The notes: a model not told the origin generated them from the letters alone. 64,000 nucleotides of DNA from Magnetococcales bacterium (GCA_002753515.1 PEAK01000013.1:1-64000); one strand, 5' to 3'. Counted from the stretch's first letter, positions 43,297 through 53,497 are shown. Made by a program: numbers and translations.

Positions 43297-46200
43297 TCAA
43301 AACGGCAGCTTGTCCAAAAGTTTGTCAATTCCTTTCGGGGCAATCTGTTGCAAAACGCCGTCGAGTCCTTTCTCCTTCAGCTTTTCCCCCAATTTACCAT
43401 TCAAATTTTTATCAATTTTCTCCATGATTTTGCGCTTGGCCTCCTCCTTGGCATTGTCTTTGACCAATCCTTGCACATCCACCTGATACCGGGGCCGCAT
43501 CGGCTGACCGGTCACGCGAATGGGAATGACAATGTTTTTCAATTCGGCCAGATTCTTCCCCCCCTGCCCTTCCAAAGTATCCACCAATGCCACCTTGATC
43601 AGATAATTGACGGTATCTTTGGGCAAATCGGCCTGCCCCTCACCGTTGACCCGTAATAATGGTGATTTCAAGGCCAGATCATTGTTGCTCAATACCCCGT
43701 TATCCATTTTGATCGAGGCGGAAAATTCGGAGAAATCGGTCTTTTCACCATTGTCCTCCCCCGGTGATGGCGCTTGACCTTTCAAGGCCTGGGATGCCGA
43801 GCGCACCATTTTTCCAATATTGATCCCCTTGATGGCACCATCCGCAAAGGAAAAACGCGAATGACCCGACAACGTGCGTTTGATATCGTCGGCATCCAGC
43901 CCTTGCATGGTGAGATCCGCACTGGCATTGGCCTTGCCGATAATTCTATCCACCCCGGTCACATCCGCCAGGAGTTGTCCCCCCTGGACCCCGGTCAAAA
44001 CCAACTTGACCACCGTCTTGGGTTTTTCGGAACGGAAATCACTATCCAGATCCCCTTTGATCGTCCCCTCATACAACCGGGCTTCCACGGGATGAACCCC
44101 CAAAACACCCTTGGCAACGGAGAGTTTGACGAGGGCTTCGGTCATGCGCAGGTCATGAAATTTAAGTTTTTTGACGCGCAATTGCCCGTTCATATCCGGC
44201 AACCCCACACCCTCTTTATTCTTTTTCACATCCTTCACCCCACTCCCCGCCGCCTTGCCCCCCTTTTTGGGGTTCCCCTTCTCCCCCTCAGGGGAACGGT
44301 AACGATCCACATCCAGGGTATCGACAGCCAAATCATACGTGAGATGGAACGGGTTGAACGAATCAATCCTCGCCTGACCGGTCAGGTGCGTCTCATCCAA
44401 AATGCCATCGATTGTTTCCAAAGAAAACCGATCATGCTCCCCTTTGATGCCCAGGGTAACGGCCACCTTATGCCAGGCACGCGGATCCCGCGCAGACATC
44501 GGATCTTTGTGCATCTTGTTCAGGGTATCCGCCAGATTAAATTCATGAAGTTGCCAATGGCCCTGCCAGACCGGCTTATCCCCCAAACCGGTCGCCTTCA
44601 TCGCGCCTGTCAGCCTGGCACCTCCCGCCACCAATTCGAAACCGGCAAGGTCCAGGGTCCCTTTTTTCATATCAACGTCAATCAATCCGGCCAACGTCCC
44701 CACCAATCCACTCCCGGGCCCCTCCTCACCAGCAAACAACAGGGTCATGTTGTTCAAATTGGTCCGAACATGGGGTCCATCGAGCCAGGTTTGCACCTCC
44801 AGCGGTCCCGACCATTGCGTCAACCCCTTACCCAAGGCACCCCCCCGGCTGGACAGGGTCATTTTCTGGGAATGCGTTGTTATTTCCCGTTTGTTGAGAT
44901 CAATCCCAACATTGAAAACACCCTCCAGAGAAGAATCCCCACCCGGGAAGAGACCGCCCGAGTTTTTCATCGCAATGGCAAAAGTTTTCAGCCTGACCAT
45001 GCCCTCTTTAGAGGCTGTTTCCCAATCGCCGGAGAACGTCCCCTCCAGGTGCCCGAGTCCACCGCCTTGTGTACTCAAGCTGCAACCCTTCAACGTTCCC
45101 TGCATGGTATCGGAACCCGGGGTAACGGTGATCTTGGATGGGCACGTCACCTGGGAATGACCATTTTGCCCCATGAAACCATCGCTGGCTGTCACTGTCA
45201 GGTCATGCAGGGTGGCACGAATCGCTCCCCCCGGTTGTTCCCTGTTCCAGTCGACAGCTCCTTTCCCCGTCAATTTGCCGTTATCCACCAACGGCCCATG
45301 CAAGGCAAACGTCAAGCCTTCCATCCGTCCATCCAGACGCCCCGAATCCAGAGCCAAGCTATTGTTGGCGCGAAATTTGAACTCACCGCCACCGGTTTTG
45401 AACGCCCCACCCGTTATTTCCAGTACCGCTTTATCCAACAGGGTGGTCAAGATTTTTTTTTGTAAATCGGATTGCACTTCAAGATCCATGCGACCGGCAA
45501 ATCCCCCTCCGGAAAAAGCCGAACCCTCCCCCTTAAGCGTCATGCCATTCAAGATGAGGCCAACCTGCTGTTTGTTCACGTCAACTTGCAACCTGCCCGG
45601 TGACTCGATGCGAACAAATCCCTCTTTCAATGCCCCTTCACGGGCCTCCATATTCAATCCCGACAGGGTGGCCGCCACCGTCATCGTCACCCAATCGAAC
45701 TGCCCATCCATCTCCGTGCCCACATGGGCTTTGACACCCGCGAGCTTGCCCCCACCCGCCTCCATACCCACTTGTTTCAGCCCCCACAACACCTTCCGAC
45801 CCTGGGGATCCACCACAACCCGACCTTTGAAGTTGGCTTGGAGCGTCACCCCCTCTGGCCCGGGTTCATTCTGACGCCACGAGCCTTTTTCCACATTCAG
45901 GGTGCTGGCCATGTTGGATAAATCCACAGAAAGGGTACCCGCCATCCCCAGATTGCTTCCCGCCCCCTTTTCCGCCTCCTTGCCCGTTGCCCACGACACC
46001 GTGTCCAAGGTCGCTTTGATTTGACCCTGCGCCAAATCGAGATTCAGCATTCCTTTCAGCGTCACGCGTTCACTCTCGGCAGGCTTCGGGCGAATCACGT
46101 CCGCATGCAGATCGACCTTCACCGGTTGACCCGCAACCCACTGCCCCACATCAAGGCCCAGGTGTTCCAGTCGGACAACCTGACCCGAGCGGGCATCATT

Positions 46201-46803
46201 CCAGTGTACCTGACCCTCCTCAACATGGATGCCTTGAAAGACCACAGCAGCCAGCAACGCCGAGGGGCTTTCCACCACCTGAGCGCTCCCCCCGGGGGTG
46301 GGAATCTCTTTCTTTTCACTGGTCTTATCCTGTCGGGACAAATCCTCCCAGTTCCCCACCCCCTGGGCATTGCGTCCCAGGTTCACGGTCAACCCTTTGA
46401 CAACAACCGTGTCCACTTCAACCTTTTTTTGCAAAATCGCCCCCAGCCTGACCCTGACTTCCACATCATCCACACTGGCAAACGGTTCGGAACCAAAGCC
46501 AACGGCATTGTCTAACACAACGCCTTGCGCATGAAAGCCAACCCATGGGAATAGCGAAATTTTTAAATCATCACGGATGCGAAACCCCCGACCGGTGTTT
46601 TCCTTGACCAAGCGGCTGATCTGATCGCGATAATCGTTGGGATGGACCAACCAGGTAACACCCACGCCAACCAACATGGCGAAGACCAATACGGCTACGA
46701 TGACCAGGACTATGATTTTCAAAGGTTTCAAGGTACACCCCCCATGATGGAAACCGCGACCGGAAGACCCACTACCCTTGTCCGATGCACTGGTCCGGAC
46801 CAC
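43297..46803 (-). CDS. AsmA-family protein
   Basis: N-terminal TM, KISLFPWVGFHAQGVVLDNAVGFGSEPFASVDDVEVRVRL, C-terminal AsmA region. Confidence 0.85.
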   Translation of the reverse strand: MVRTSASDKGSGSSGRGFHHGGCTLKPLKIIVLVIVAVLVFAMLVGVGVTWLVHPNDYRDQISRLVKENTGRGFRIRDDLKISLFPWVGFHAQGVVLDNAVGFGSEPFASVDDVEVRVRLGAILQKKVEVDTVVVKGLTVNLGRNAQGVGNWEDLSRQDKTSEKKEIPTPGGSAQVVESPSALLAAVVFQGIHVEEGQVHWNDARSGQVVRLEHLGLDVGQWVAGQPVKVDLHADVIRPKPAESERVTLKGMLNLDLAQGQIKATLDTVSWATGKEAEKGAGSNLGMAGTLSVDLSNMASTLNVEKGSWRQNEPGPEGVTLQANFKGRVVVDPQGRKVLWGLKQVGMEAGGGKLAGVKAHVGTEMDGQFDWVTMTVAATLSGLNMEAREGALKEGFVRIESPGRLQVDVNKQQVGLILNGMTLKGEGSAFSGGGFAGRMDLEVQSDLQKKILTTLLDKAVLEITGGAFKTGGGEFKFRANNSLALDSGRLDGRMEGLTFALHGPLVDNGKLTGKGAVDWNREQPGGAIRATLHDLTVTASDGFMGQNGHSQVTCPSKITVTPGSDTMQGTLKGCSLSTQGGGLGHLEGTFSGDWETASKEGMVRLKTFAIAMKNSGGLFPGGDSSLEGVFNVGIDLNKREITTHSQKMTLSSRGGALGKGLTQWSGPLEVQTWLDGPHVRTNLNNMTLLFAGEEGPGSGLVGTLAGLIDVDMKKGTLDLAGFELVAGGARLTGAMKATGLGDKPVWQGHWQLHEFNLADTLNKMHKDPMSARDPRAWHKVAVTLGIKGEHDRFSLETIDGILDETHLTGQARIDSFNPFHLTYDLAVDTLDVDRYRSPEGEKGNPKKGGKAAGSGVKDVKKNKEGVGLPDMNGQLRVKKLKFHDLRMTEALVKLSVAKGVLGVHPVEARLYEGTIKGDLDSDFRSEKPKTVVKLVLTGVQGGQLLADVTGVDRIIGKANASADLTMQGLDADDIKRTLSGHSRFSFADGAIKGINIGKMVRSASQALKGQAPSPGEDNGEKTDFSEFSASIKMDNGVLSNNDLALKSPLLRVNGEGQADLPKDTVNYLIKVALVDTLEGQGGKNLAELKNIVIPIRVTGQPMRPRYQVDVQGLVKDNAKEEAKRKIMEKIDKNLNGKLGEKLKEKGLDGVLQQIAPKGIDKLLDKLPF

Positions 46804-46806
46804 GTT

Positions 46807-47640
46807 TTATTGTTGGCAAAAAGACTCAATCCAGGAAAACGCGGCAGATTGGTCCAGCATGGATTCGGCCATGAGCATGGCTTGTTGCACCGCCCCATCA
46901 TGGATTTCATCCGGGTGATGGGCATCGGCATTGACTACAACCCTGATGTGATATTCTGCCGCCATTTCCCAAAAAGGCAACCAGGGATAAGGTTGCCGCA
47001 CACGGGCTCCGTCCTGAATCGGCCATTGACGCAAACCATTGGCATTGATCTCCAAAGGCATGGCCAAGTCCTGAGCCGCCTCAAGAATGGCCTTCACACA
47101 CGCCTTGACCTCGGCATCCCAAGGCAACAAGGAGCTGGCAAACAAATCGGGATGCGCCATGAAGCCAAACAAGCCAGAGGCCATGGCGGCAATAAAAAAA
47201 TCGGTGTAGGCCCGCAATGTTTTTCCGTCGCGCACACCGCCAGAGGTGTAACACCATTGCGCTTCATACTCAAACAGATGCACGCCGCCCACCAAATAAT
47301 CAAATTTTCGTTCACCCAACAAGGTGTCCCTATAAAAATGGCTGAATTCCGGAACATATTCACACTCCATCCCTTTGAGGACACGGAGCGAATCGTGGTC
47401 TCGTCGCGCTTGCTCAATCCGCCGGTCGTAATCATCCAGGTCGGCCATGGCCATGCGAATCGACGCCCAGCGTCCATCCGGCAAGGGCGTGTGGTCGGAA
47501 ATCCCCAACACTTTCAGGCCTCGCTCACAGGCTTTCTGACAGTAGGCCGCAACATCTCCCTGGGCATGGTGGCAACGCCACGTATGGGTATGCAGGTTGC
47601 TCACACGCCACATCATGCCTGAATCATCCTTATCCAGCAT
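46807..47640 (-). CDS. PHP-domain phosphatase (histidinol-phosphatase-like)
   Basis: SNLHTHTWRCHHAQGDVAAYCQKACERGLKVLGISDHTPLP; start set after the upstream receiver gene stop. Confidence 0.82.
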   Translation of the reverse strand: MLDKDDSGMMWRVSNLHTHTWRCHHAQGDVAAYCQKACERGLKVLGISDHTPLPDGRWASIRMAMADLDDYDRRIEQARRDHDSLRVLKGMECEYVPEFSHFYRDTLLGERKFDYLVGGVHLFEYEAQWCYTSGGVRDGKTLRAYTDFFIAAMASGLFGFMAHPDLFASSLLPWDAEVKACVKAILEAAQDLAMPLEINANGLRQWPIQDGARVRQPYPWLPFWEMAAEYHIRVVVNADAHHPDEIHDGAVQQAMLMAESMLDQSAAFSWIESFCQQ

Positions 47641-47654
47641 TGTCCTTTCCAGAA

Positions 47655-48011
47655 TCATTCCAAGGTGTTGCAAATACTTTTGCCATCGATCGGTTTGGCT
47701 AGGAAGCCATTGGCCCCGGCCTTGGCGCCAAGACGGGCATTTTCGCTGCGATAATCGGCGGTCACAATGACGATCTTACCGGTAAAACCCTGCGCACGAA
47801 TACCTTTTATGGCATCAATGCCATCCATCCCCGGCATGTGCAGGTCTATGAACACCATGTCCGGTTTCCAGGACGATACCAAAGCAATGGCATCGGTGCC
47901 CGAATAGCATGATTTGGTCAGCGGCTTTTGCGGGCATCTTTTGAGAAACGCCTCCATCAACATGCAATTTTTCGGTTCGTCATCGACCACAAGAATTTTT
48001 CCCATGTTCAT
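47655..48011 (-). CDS. Stand-alone CheY-like response regulator
   Basis: KILVVDDEPKNCMLMEAFL, DMVFIDLHMPGMDGIDAIKGIR, FLAKPID. Confidence 0.88.
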   Translation of the reverse strand: MNMGKILVVDDEPKNCMLMEAFLKRCPQKPLTKSCYSGTDAIALVSSWKPDMVFIDLHMPGMDGIDAIKGIRAQGFTGKIVIVTADYRSENARLGAKAGANGFLAKPIDGKSICNTLE

Positions 48012-48284
48012 CCCCTACCTGACCCGTCGATTCATGGAGCGCTCCGCCAGGATGCACAGCCGGAATGGCTCGTGTCCACCATTTTGACATCGCTTTACCA
48101 CACAAGCCCATCCATCGTACCATTCCCTGACCTTTCGGCAACCCTTTTGCAAGGGCCACTCCGAGAAAAAACATCGGCGCCATCAGTCACGAGCCACCCT
48201 GGCCAACAGGCTACTGCGCCAAAACGACACTTATATAGAACAGTTGCTCCTTTCCACCATCCTTAACCTTGACGGAGACTTGCA

Positions 48285-48392
48285 ATGAAATGGAAATGCA
48301 CCGTGTGTGACCACATCCACGAAGGGGATGCCCCCCCTAAAGTGTGCCCGGTGTGCGGCGAAGGTTCCGAAGCGTTTGAAAAAATGAAATAA
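48285..48392 (+). CDS. 35-aa rubredoxin-like mini-protein
   Basis: Direct translation MKWKCTVCDHIHEGDAPPKVCPVCGEGSEAFEKMK: two CxxC knuckles as in rubredoxin / rubrerythrin C-terminal domains; absent from the ORF track. Confidence 0.7.
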   Translation: MKWKCTVCDHIHEGDAPPKVCPVCGEGSEAFEKMK

Positions 48393-48401
48393 TCTTGAAA
48401 T

Positions 48402-48453
48402 AACCCGGACGGTCCATCGTGTCAGACCACCTTCAGGGTGCATCGTCCGGGTT
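48402..48453. terminator. Possible transcription stop hairpin between convergent genes
   Basis: AACCCGGACG (48402-48411) and CGTCCGGGTT (48444-48453); no clear T tract and a long loop. Confidence 0.35.
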
Positions 48454-48463
48454 GTACAAAGCG

Positions 48464-49618
48464 TCACCTCCTGGCCCGGGCGATCTCTTCCAAAACCATC
48501 GGGTGTCGTTCCCCCAGGGCGCTTCGCGTCAAAGCCAAGCCCGCCCGCTCCTGAGCCTCCCGACTCCATGAAGGCTGCAAGGCCCTTCCCAAGCCCCAAA
48601 TCGCCGCACCACGAATCAACGCCTCCGGTTCCGTGGCCAGACGCGCCAAGGCTGAGACCGCTTCCCCAGCACCCGAGTTCCCCAACGCAATCGCCAAATT
48701 TCGCAAAAAACGCGTCCGTCCCACACGCTTGGCACTGGAATGATGGAACAGCTCCCTGAATTCCCCCTCGGTCAGCGCCGCAAAATCCGTCAAGGGCCGG
48801 TTGCCCAGATCTTCTCTGGGAATCAAGGCGTTTTCCCGCGCCGGTCGGGCGAAACGATTCCACGGACAAACCCGCAGGCACAAATCACATCCCAGAACCC
48901 GGTTGCCCACGTGAACCCGATACTCCCAAGGGATGGAACCTTTCGCTTCCAGAGTCCAATAACTGATGCAACGACTGGCATCCATCCCCCCCAGACCATC
49001 CAATGCCCGCGTCGGACAGATATCACAACAACGTCGGCAGGTGCCACAATGGCTTCCCGAGGGAGAATCGGGTGGCAGATCCAGGGGGATCAAATAATCC
49101 CCCAAAAACAACCACCCCCCCCATTGTCGGCTCACCAATAGCGTGTTTTTCCCCTGCCAACCCAAACCGGCTACCGCCGCCAAAGGTTTTTCCATCACCG
49201 GGGCCGAATCGACGCAGACACGTCCCGGCAAGGTCCGCCCACACCGTCTTTCCAGCCAATCAGCGAGTCGCTGCAATTTTTCCTTGATCATGAGGTGGTA
49301 ATCGTCGATGCGACAAAATGCCGCCAGATCCATCTGCTCCGGTTCCGCCCATGTCTCCCGCACAGGGCGATAATTCAGTCCCACCACCATGACCACCCCG
49401 CAACCGGGCAACAAGCGGCTTGGATCCTTTCGTATATCGCGGTTTTTTTCCAGCCAAACCATGGAACCATGCCGACCCTGATCCAACCAGCGGGAAAAAT
49501 GTTCCACCCCCGGCGGTGGTCGCGCCGGAGCGAAACCAACGGCATCAAAACCCAACAGATACGCCTGGGCACGCAAGGCCTCTTTCAGTTTCAGTTCAGG
49601 ATTGTTACCATGGATCAT
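48464..49618 (-). CDS. queG: Epoxyqueuosine reductase
   Basis: CGTCRRCCDICPTRALDGLGGMDASRCISYWTLEAKGSIP and CDLCLRVCPWNRFA; C-terminal HEAT-like repeat. Confidence 0.95.
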   Translation of the reverse strand: MIHGNNPELKLKEALRAQAYLLGFDAVGFAPARPPPGVEHFSRWLDQGRHGSMVWLEKNRDIRKDPSRLLPGCGVVMVVGLNYRPVRETWAEPEQMDLAAFCRIDDYHLMIKEKLQRLADWLERRCGRTLPGRVCVDSAPVMEKPLAAVAGLGWQGKNTLLVSRQWGGWLFLGDYLIPLDLPPDSPSGSHCGTCRRCCDICPTRALDGLGGMDASRCISYWTLEAKGSIPWEYRVHVGNRVLGCDLCLRVCPWNRFARPARENALIPREDLGNRPLTDFAALTEGEFRELFHHSSAKRVGRTRFLRNLAIALGNSGAGEAVSALARLATEPEALIRGAAIWGLGRALQPSWSREAQERAGLALTRSALGERHPMVLEEIARARR

Positions 49619-49683
49619 TGAAAGATCCCTTCACAGATTCCCAAATGCCATCAACCTTTGCCAGCAAACGGTCTTTGTCATCC

Positions 49684-50781
49684 ATGAATGCACCGGTCCC
49701 CTCCTCCCTGGAATCCCTGTACCAATGTTCCGATCAGGAACTCGACCAACGCATCCAGGCCGCCAAGGATCGGCTGGGTGATTCGGTGGTCATCCTCTGT
49801 CACCACTACCAACGGGAAGAGGTCTACAAATTCGCCGATTTGACCGGCGACTCCTTGAAGCTCTCCCGCCTTGCCGCAGAACGTTCCCAGGCCAAAACCA
49901 TCGTTTTTTGTGGCGTTCACTTCATGGCAGAGGTCGCCGACATCCTCTCCGGTCCGGAACAAGTCACCATTCTACCCGATCTGGCCGCTGGTTGCTCCAT
50001 GGCCGATATGGCGGATCTCCCCCAGGTGGAAGCCGCCTGGAAAGAATTGGGTCGGATCATCCCCGTGGACACCCTGGTAACCCCCATTACCTACGTCAAT
50101 TCCACCGCCGAACTCAAAGCTTTCTGCGGCTCCCATCAGGGAACGGTCTGCACCTCCTCCAATGCCGGCAAAATCTTGCAATGGGCCTTTGCCCAACGGC
50201 CCAAGGTGTTGTTCTTCCCCGATCAACACCTCGGACGCAACTCCGCCAAACGCATGGGTATCCCCCTGGATGAAATCGTCCTCTACCAACCCGAACTCCC
50301 TATGGGCGGGCTGACCGAACAGGATATCCACCGGGCACGCGTCATCCTGTGGAATGGTTATTGTTCGGTACATCAAATGTTTCAACCGGCACACGTCACC
50401 CTTTTCCGCCAAAGGATCCCCGACATCCGTATCGTCGTACATCCCGAATGCTCCATGGAGGTCTGTGATCTGGCCGACGACCTGGGTTCCACCGAACAAA
50501 TTCAACAGATCGTGCAAAACGCCCCCCCGGGAAGCCGATTCGCCATCGGCACCGAACTCAATCTGGTCAACCGCCTGAAACACCAATTGACCGACCGGGA
50601 AATCCATTTCCTCTGCCCAACCATCTGCATGTGTTCCACCATGTTTCGTATCGATACGCAACATTTGTGCTGGACCCTGGAAAATTTGCTGCAAGGACGG
50701 ATCGTTAACCGTATCACCGTCCCACAACGTGAAGCGCATCTGGCAAAAATAGCTCTGGAGCGCATGTTACAGGTGCGCTGA
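49684..50781 (+). CDS. nadA: Quinolinate synthase A
   Basis: VVILCHHYQREEVYKFADLTGDSLKLSRLAAE, VHPECSMEVCDLADDLGSTEQI, CPTICMCSTMFRID. Confidence 0.96.
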   Translation: MNAPVPSSLESLYQCSDQELDQRIQAAKDRLGDSVVILCHHYQREEVYKFADLTGDSLKLSRLAAERSQAKTIVFCGVHFMAEVADILSGPEQVTILPDLAAGCSMADMADLPQVEAAWKELGRIIPVDTLVTPITYVNSTAELKAFCGSHQGTVCTSSNAGKILQWAFAQRPKVLFFPDQHLGRNSAKRMGIPLDEIVLYQPELPMGGLTEQDIHRARVILWNGYCSVHQMFQPAHVTLFRQRIPDIRIVVHPECSMEVCDLADDLGSTEQIQQIVQNAPPGSRFAIGTELNLVNRLKHQLTDREIHFLCPTICMCSTMFRIDTQHLCWTLENLLQGRIVNRITVPQREAHLAKIALERMLQVR

Positions 50782-50793
50782 AAGGTCACCACC

Positions 50794-51228
50794 ATGTCCA
50801 CCTTGGAAAAAGCCTTGGCCCTCGCCGCCCAACACCATGCCGGACAAGTGGATCGTGCCGGCCACCCCTATATCCTGCATCCCCTCCGCCTGATGATGCA
50901 ACTCACCGACCCGGATCAACAAATCATCGCCCTGCTGCACGATGTGGTCGAGGATACCCCGGTCACCTTGGAAGATCTCGGCCGGGAAGGTTTTTCACAA
51001 ACCATCATCAGCGTACTCGATCTCCTGACCCATCGACCCGAACTGAGCTATGAGGCTTACATCCTCCGACTCAAGCCCAACCCGATGGCACGCCAGATCA
51101 AACTTCTCGATCTCATCGACAATATGGACGTGCGGCGCTTGAATCACGTCCCCGGGGAGCGGGACTGGGAACGGATCAAACGGTATCAAAACGCCTGGGC
51201 AACACTCAACGACTTACCCACAGCATGA
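50794..51228 (+). CDS. Stand-alone RelA/SpoT-type HD hydrolase domain
   Basis: HHAGQVDRAGHPYILHPLRLM, IIALLHDVVEDTPVTLEDL, IKLLDLIDNMD. Confidence 0.85.
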   Translation: MSTLEKALALAAQHHAGQVDRAGHPYILHPLRLMMQLTDPDQQIIALLHDVVEDTPVTLEDLGREGFSQTIISVLDLLTHRPELSYEAYILRLKPNPMARQIKLLDLIDNMDVRRLNHVPGERDWERIKRYQNAWATLNDLPTA

Positions 51229-52778
51229 GTCGCAAGGTTTTTCGCGATGCCGTGCATGACATGATCATCCTGCATCGCCACGACCACGGACCCGAGTGCG
51301 CCCCGGTCAACTGGGGTGACGCCCTGATCCTGGATTTGATCGATACACCGCAACTGCAACGGTTGCGGCGCATCCGCCAATTGGGACCCGCCGCGAAAAT
51401 CTACCCCTCTGCCGAACATTCGCGATTCTCCCATTCCCTGGGGACGCTGCACCTGGCCAAACGCATGATGGAACAGGTCCTGATCGGCGGCCAGACGCGG
51501 CTCGCCCCCAAGGAAGTCCTCGCCATCAAGGTAGCCGCACTCTTTCATGACGTCGGACACGGCCCCCACTCCCACGCTTTCGAACATATCCTCCCGGATC
51601 TCCCCAACCATGAAACCTGGGGATGGCGCATCCTGTCAGAGCCCGGGATACCACAGACCCTCATACAACGCCACTGCGAACGCTTGGCCATCCCCCTAAA
51701 ACAATTCATGGCCGACTTGCAGGACATCAGCACCCCCTCCCGCCGGACCAACCAACTCAGTGGCCGGGCGTTCATCTCCAGTCAACTGGATGCCGACCGC
51801 ATGGATTATCTCCTTCGTGATGCCCACTTCACCGGAGTGGCCTACGGTCAATTTGATTTGGAATGGCTGCTGCACTCCATCACTGTGCGACCAGTCGATG
51901 GCCGTCCGCGCATCTGCATCGACCTGGACAAGGGGCCCGCAGCCCTGGAAAGTTATATCTTTGCCCGGGACCACATGTATCGTCAGGTCTACGACCACAA
52001 AACGGTGCGTGCCCTGGAAACCTTGCTGGTACACATTTTTGGCCTGATCGATTGGATTTGGACCCTGGAAGGACAACCGCCACCCGCAACCCCCGTGGAA
52101 CTCATAACCTTCCTGGATCAGGCCCGCCAGGGCAAAATCCCGACAACCGAAGCCTTCCTGGCACTGGATGACACCGTGGTCGATTATGCCTTGGGTCGAT
52201 GGGCCAATCTGGTCCCGCAAACGCCGCCGCAGGGCGAATTGCGCTTGCGCTGCCGCATGTTTTGCCATCGGCAATCCATTTACCGCCGCTTGACCTGGAG
52301 CATGCCAGCCAACATTGGCAATCAAAAACAGCTCACCTTCGGCTTTGCCAAGACATCAGAGAGCATGGAACAAAACGCCCTGGATCTGGGAATGAGCGAA
52401 CAACCCCAGGCCACCGATTTGATCCATGACCCGGAACTGATGACCCGGGTGGAACGTTTTTTCCGGGAGCATGGGGAAACACGCATCCCGACGCCTCAGG
52501 AAGACGGCAAGACCCTGGATATACCCCTACATCTCCTGGCCCGGGTGGATCGCATTCATCGATCCCCCTACGCCCACCTGCAGTACAACACTCAAGGGGA
52601 AGAACCCATTTACGTCATCACCCAGGAAGATATGGTGCAACCTGCCGAGCAAGTCAGTGAACTCGTCCACTTCCTGGGACAAAACCGCCGCCGCCTCGCC
52701 CGGGTATTCGTAGACCCTCGGGTCGTCACGCCGATACGACACCTGGCTGCAAACCGCCTGGGCACCTGGTTGCGGTAG
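51225..52778 (+). CDS. HD-superfamily phosphohydrolase (COG1078-type)
   Basis: DTPQLQRLRRIRQLG, FSHSLGTLHLAKRM, AALFHDVGHGPHSHAFEH, QLDADRMDYLLRDAHFTGVAYG; ATGA overlap with the upstream gene. Confidence 0.9.
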   Translation: MSRKVFRDAVHDMIILHRHDHGPECAPVNWGDALILDLIDTPQLQRLRRIRQLGPAAKIYPSAEHSRFSHSLGTLHLAKRMMEQVLIGGQTRLAPKEVLAIKVAALFHDVGHGPHSHAFEHILPDLPNHETWGWRILSEPGIPQTLIQRHCERLAIPLKQFMADLQDISTPSRRTNQLSGRAFISSQLDADRMDYLLRDAHFTGVAYGQFDLEWLLHSITVRPVDGRPRICIDLDKGPAALESYIFARDHMYRQVYDHKTVRALETLLVHIFGLIDWIWTLEGQPPPATPVELITFLDQARQGKIPTTEAFLALDDTVVDYALGRWANLVPQTPPQGELRLRCRMFCHRQSIYRRLTWSMPANIGNQKQLTFGFAKTSESMEQNALDLGMSEQPQATDLIHDPELMTRVERFFREHGETRIPTPQEDGKTLDIPLHLLARVDRIHRSPYAHLQYNTQGEEPIYVITQEDMVQPAEQVSELVHFLGQNRRRLARVFVDPRVVTPIRHLAANRLGTWLR

Positions 52779-52863
52779 ACAAAGAACGTCACACTGACAA
52801 ATTTTTTCGTATGTCAAGCGACAGAAATGCGGCGACAGTAGTATGGATGCCTGTAAGGACGGA

Positions 52864-53178
52864 TCAACGAGGCAGCAGTTTCAGCTCTAATCGGCAGCCC
52901 ACAGCAGCGGCATACCGGCGCAAAGTGGCCAACGAAGGTGACATCTTTCCACTCCCGAGTGATGACTCTAATCGGGAAATAGCACTTTTCGTGGTACCCA
53001 TGCGGCTGGCAATCTCGTCCTGAGTCAACCCGGCAGCTTTGCGGGCATCAAGAAAGGCCGAGATTGCCGAATATTCTTCCTCCAGGGCATCGTAGGCAGC
53101 TTTGAATTCCGGGTCAGCCATCCAACGTGCTGTATCTTCTTTTGTATGTGGTACGGGATCGTAGCGATCAGTGTCCAT
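52864..53178 (-). CDS. XRE-family antitoxin (HigA-like)
   Basis: LDARKAAGLTQDEIASRMGTTKSAISRLESSLGSGKMSPSLATLRRYAAAVGCRLEL HTH; overlaps toxin gene. Confidence 0.88.
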   Translation of the reverse strand: MDTDRYDPVPHTKEDTARWMADPEFKAAYDALEEEYSAISAFLDARKAAGLTQDEIASRMGTTKSAISRLESSLGSGKMSPSLATLRRYAAAVGCRLELKLLPR

Positions 53179-53497
53179 TTTTCACCTTCTTGAGTCGTTT
53201 CCTGGCAATCGCAATCTCGCGCTCTGGAGTCTCCTGCGTCTTTTTGATGAAGGAATGGAGCATAATAATCTGCCAACCAGCCTGCGTACAGTAAAACACC
53301 CTGCCGATGCCTTCTTTCCCCGTGGGTCGTAATTCAAAAAGCCCACTTCCCATGGCACGGGAATGAGGCAATCGCAGGTTTGCTCCATATAAGGTCAAAA
53401 GATCGTACAGGCGCAGCAAATCAGCACGAATGCCTTTCGGTAATTCATCGATCTCCATCTTCACCTTGGGTGAATAGTACGTGATTGTCCAGCTCAT
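53168..53497 (-). CDS. RelE/HigB (Gp49-like) toxin
   Basis: MEIDELPKGIRADLLRLYDLL, LRLPHSRAMGSGLFELRPTGKEGIGRVFYCTQAGWQIIMLHSFIKKTQETPEREIAIARKR. Confidence 0.9.
   Translation of the reverse strand: MSWTITYYSPKVKMEIDELPKGIRADLLRLYDLLTLYGANLRLPHSRAMGSGLFELRPTGKEGIGRVFYCTQAGWQIIMLHSFIKKTQETPEREIAIARKRLKKVKNGH

Noticed and set aside
43774-45465. 563-aa plus-strand ORF opposite the AsmA gene
   Set aside because: Antisense to a coherent AsmA-family CDS; no recognisable domains, P/R/H-rich shadow translation.
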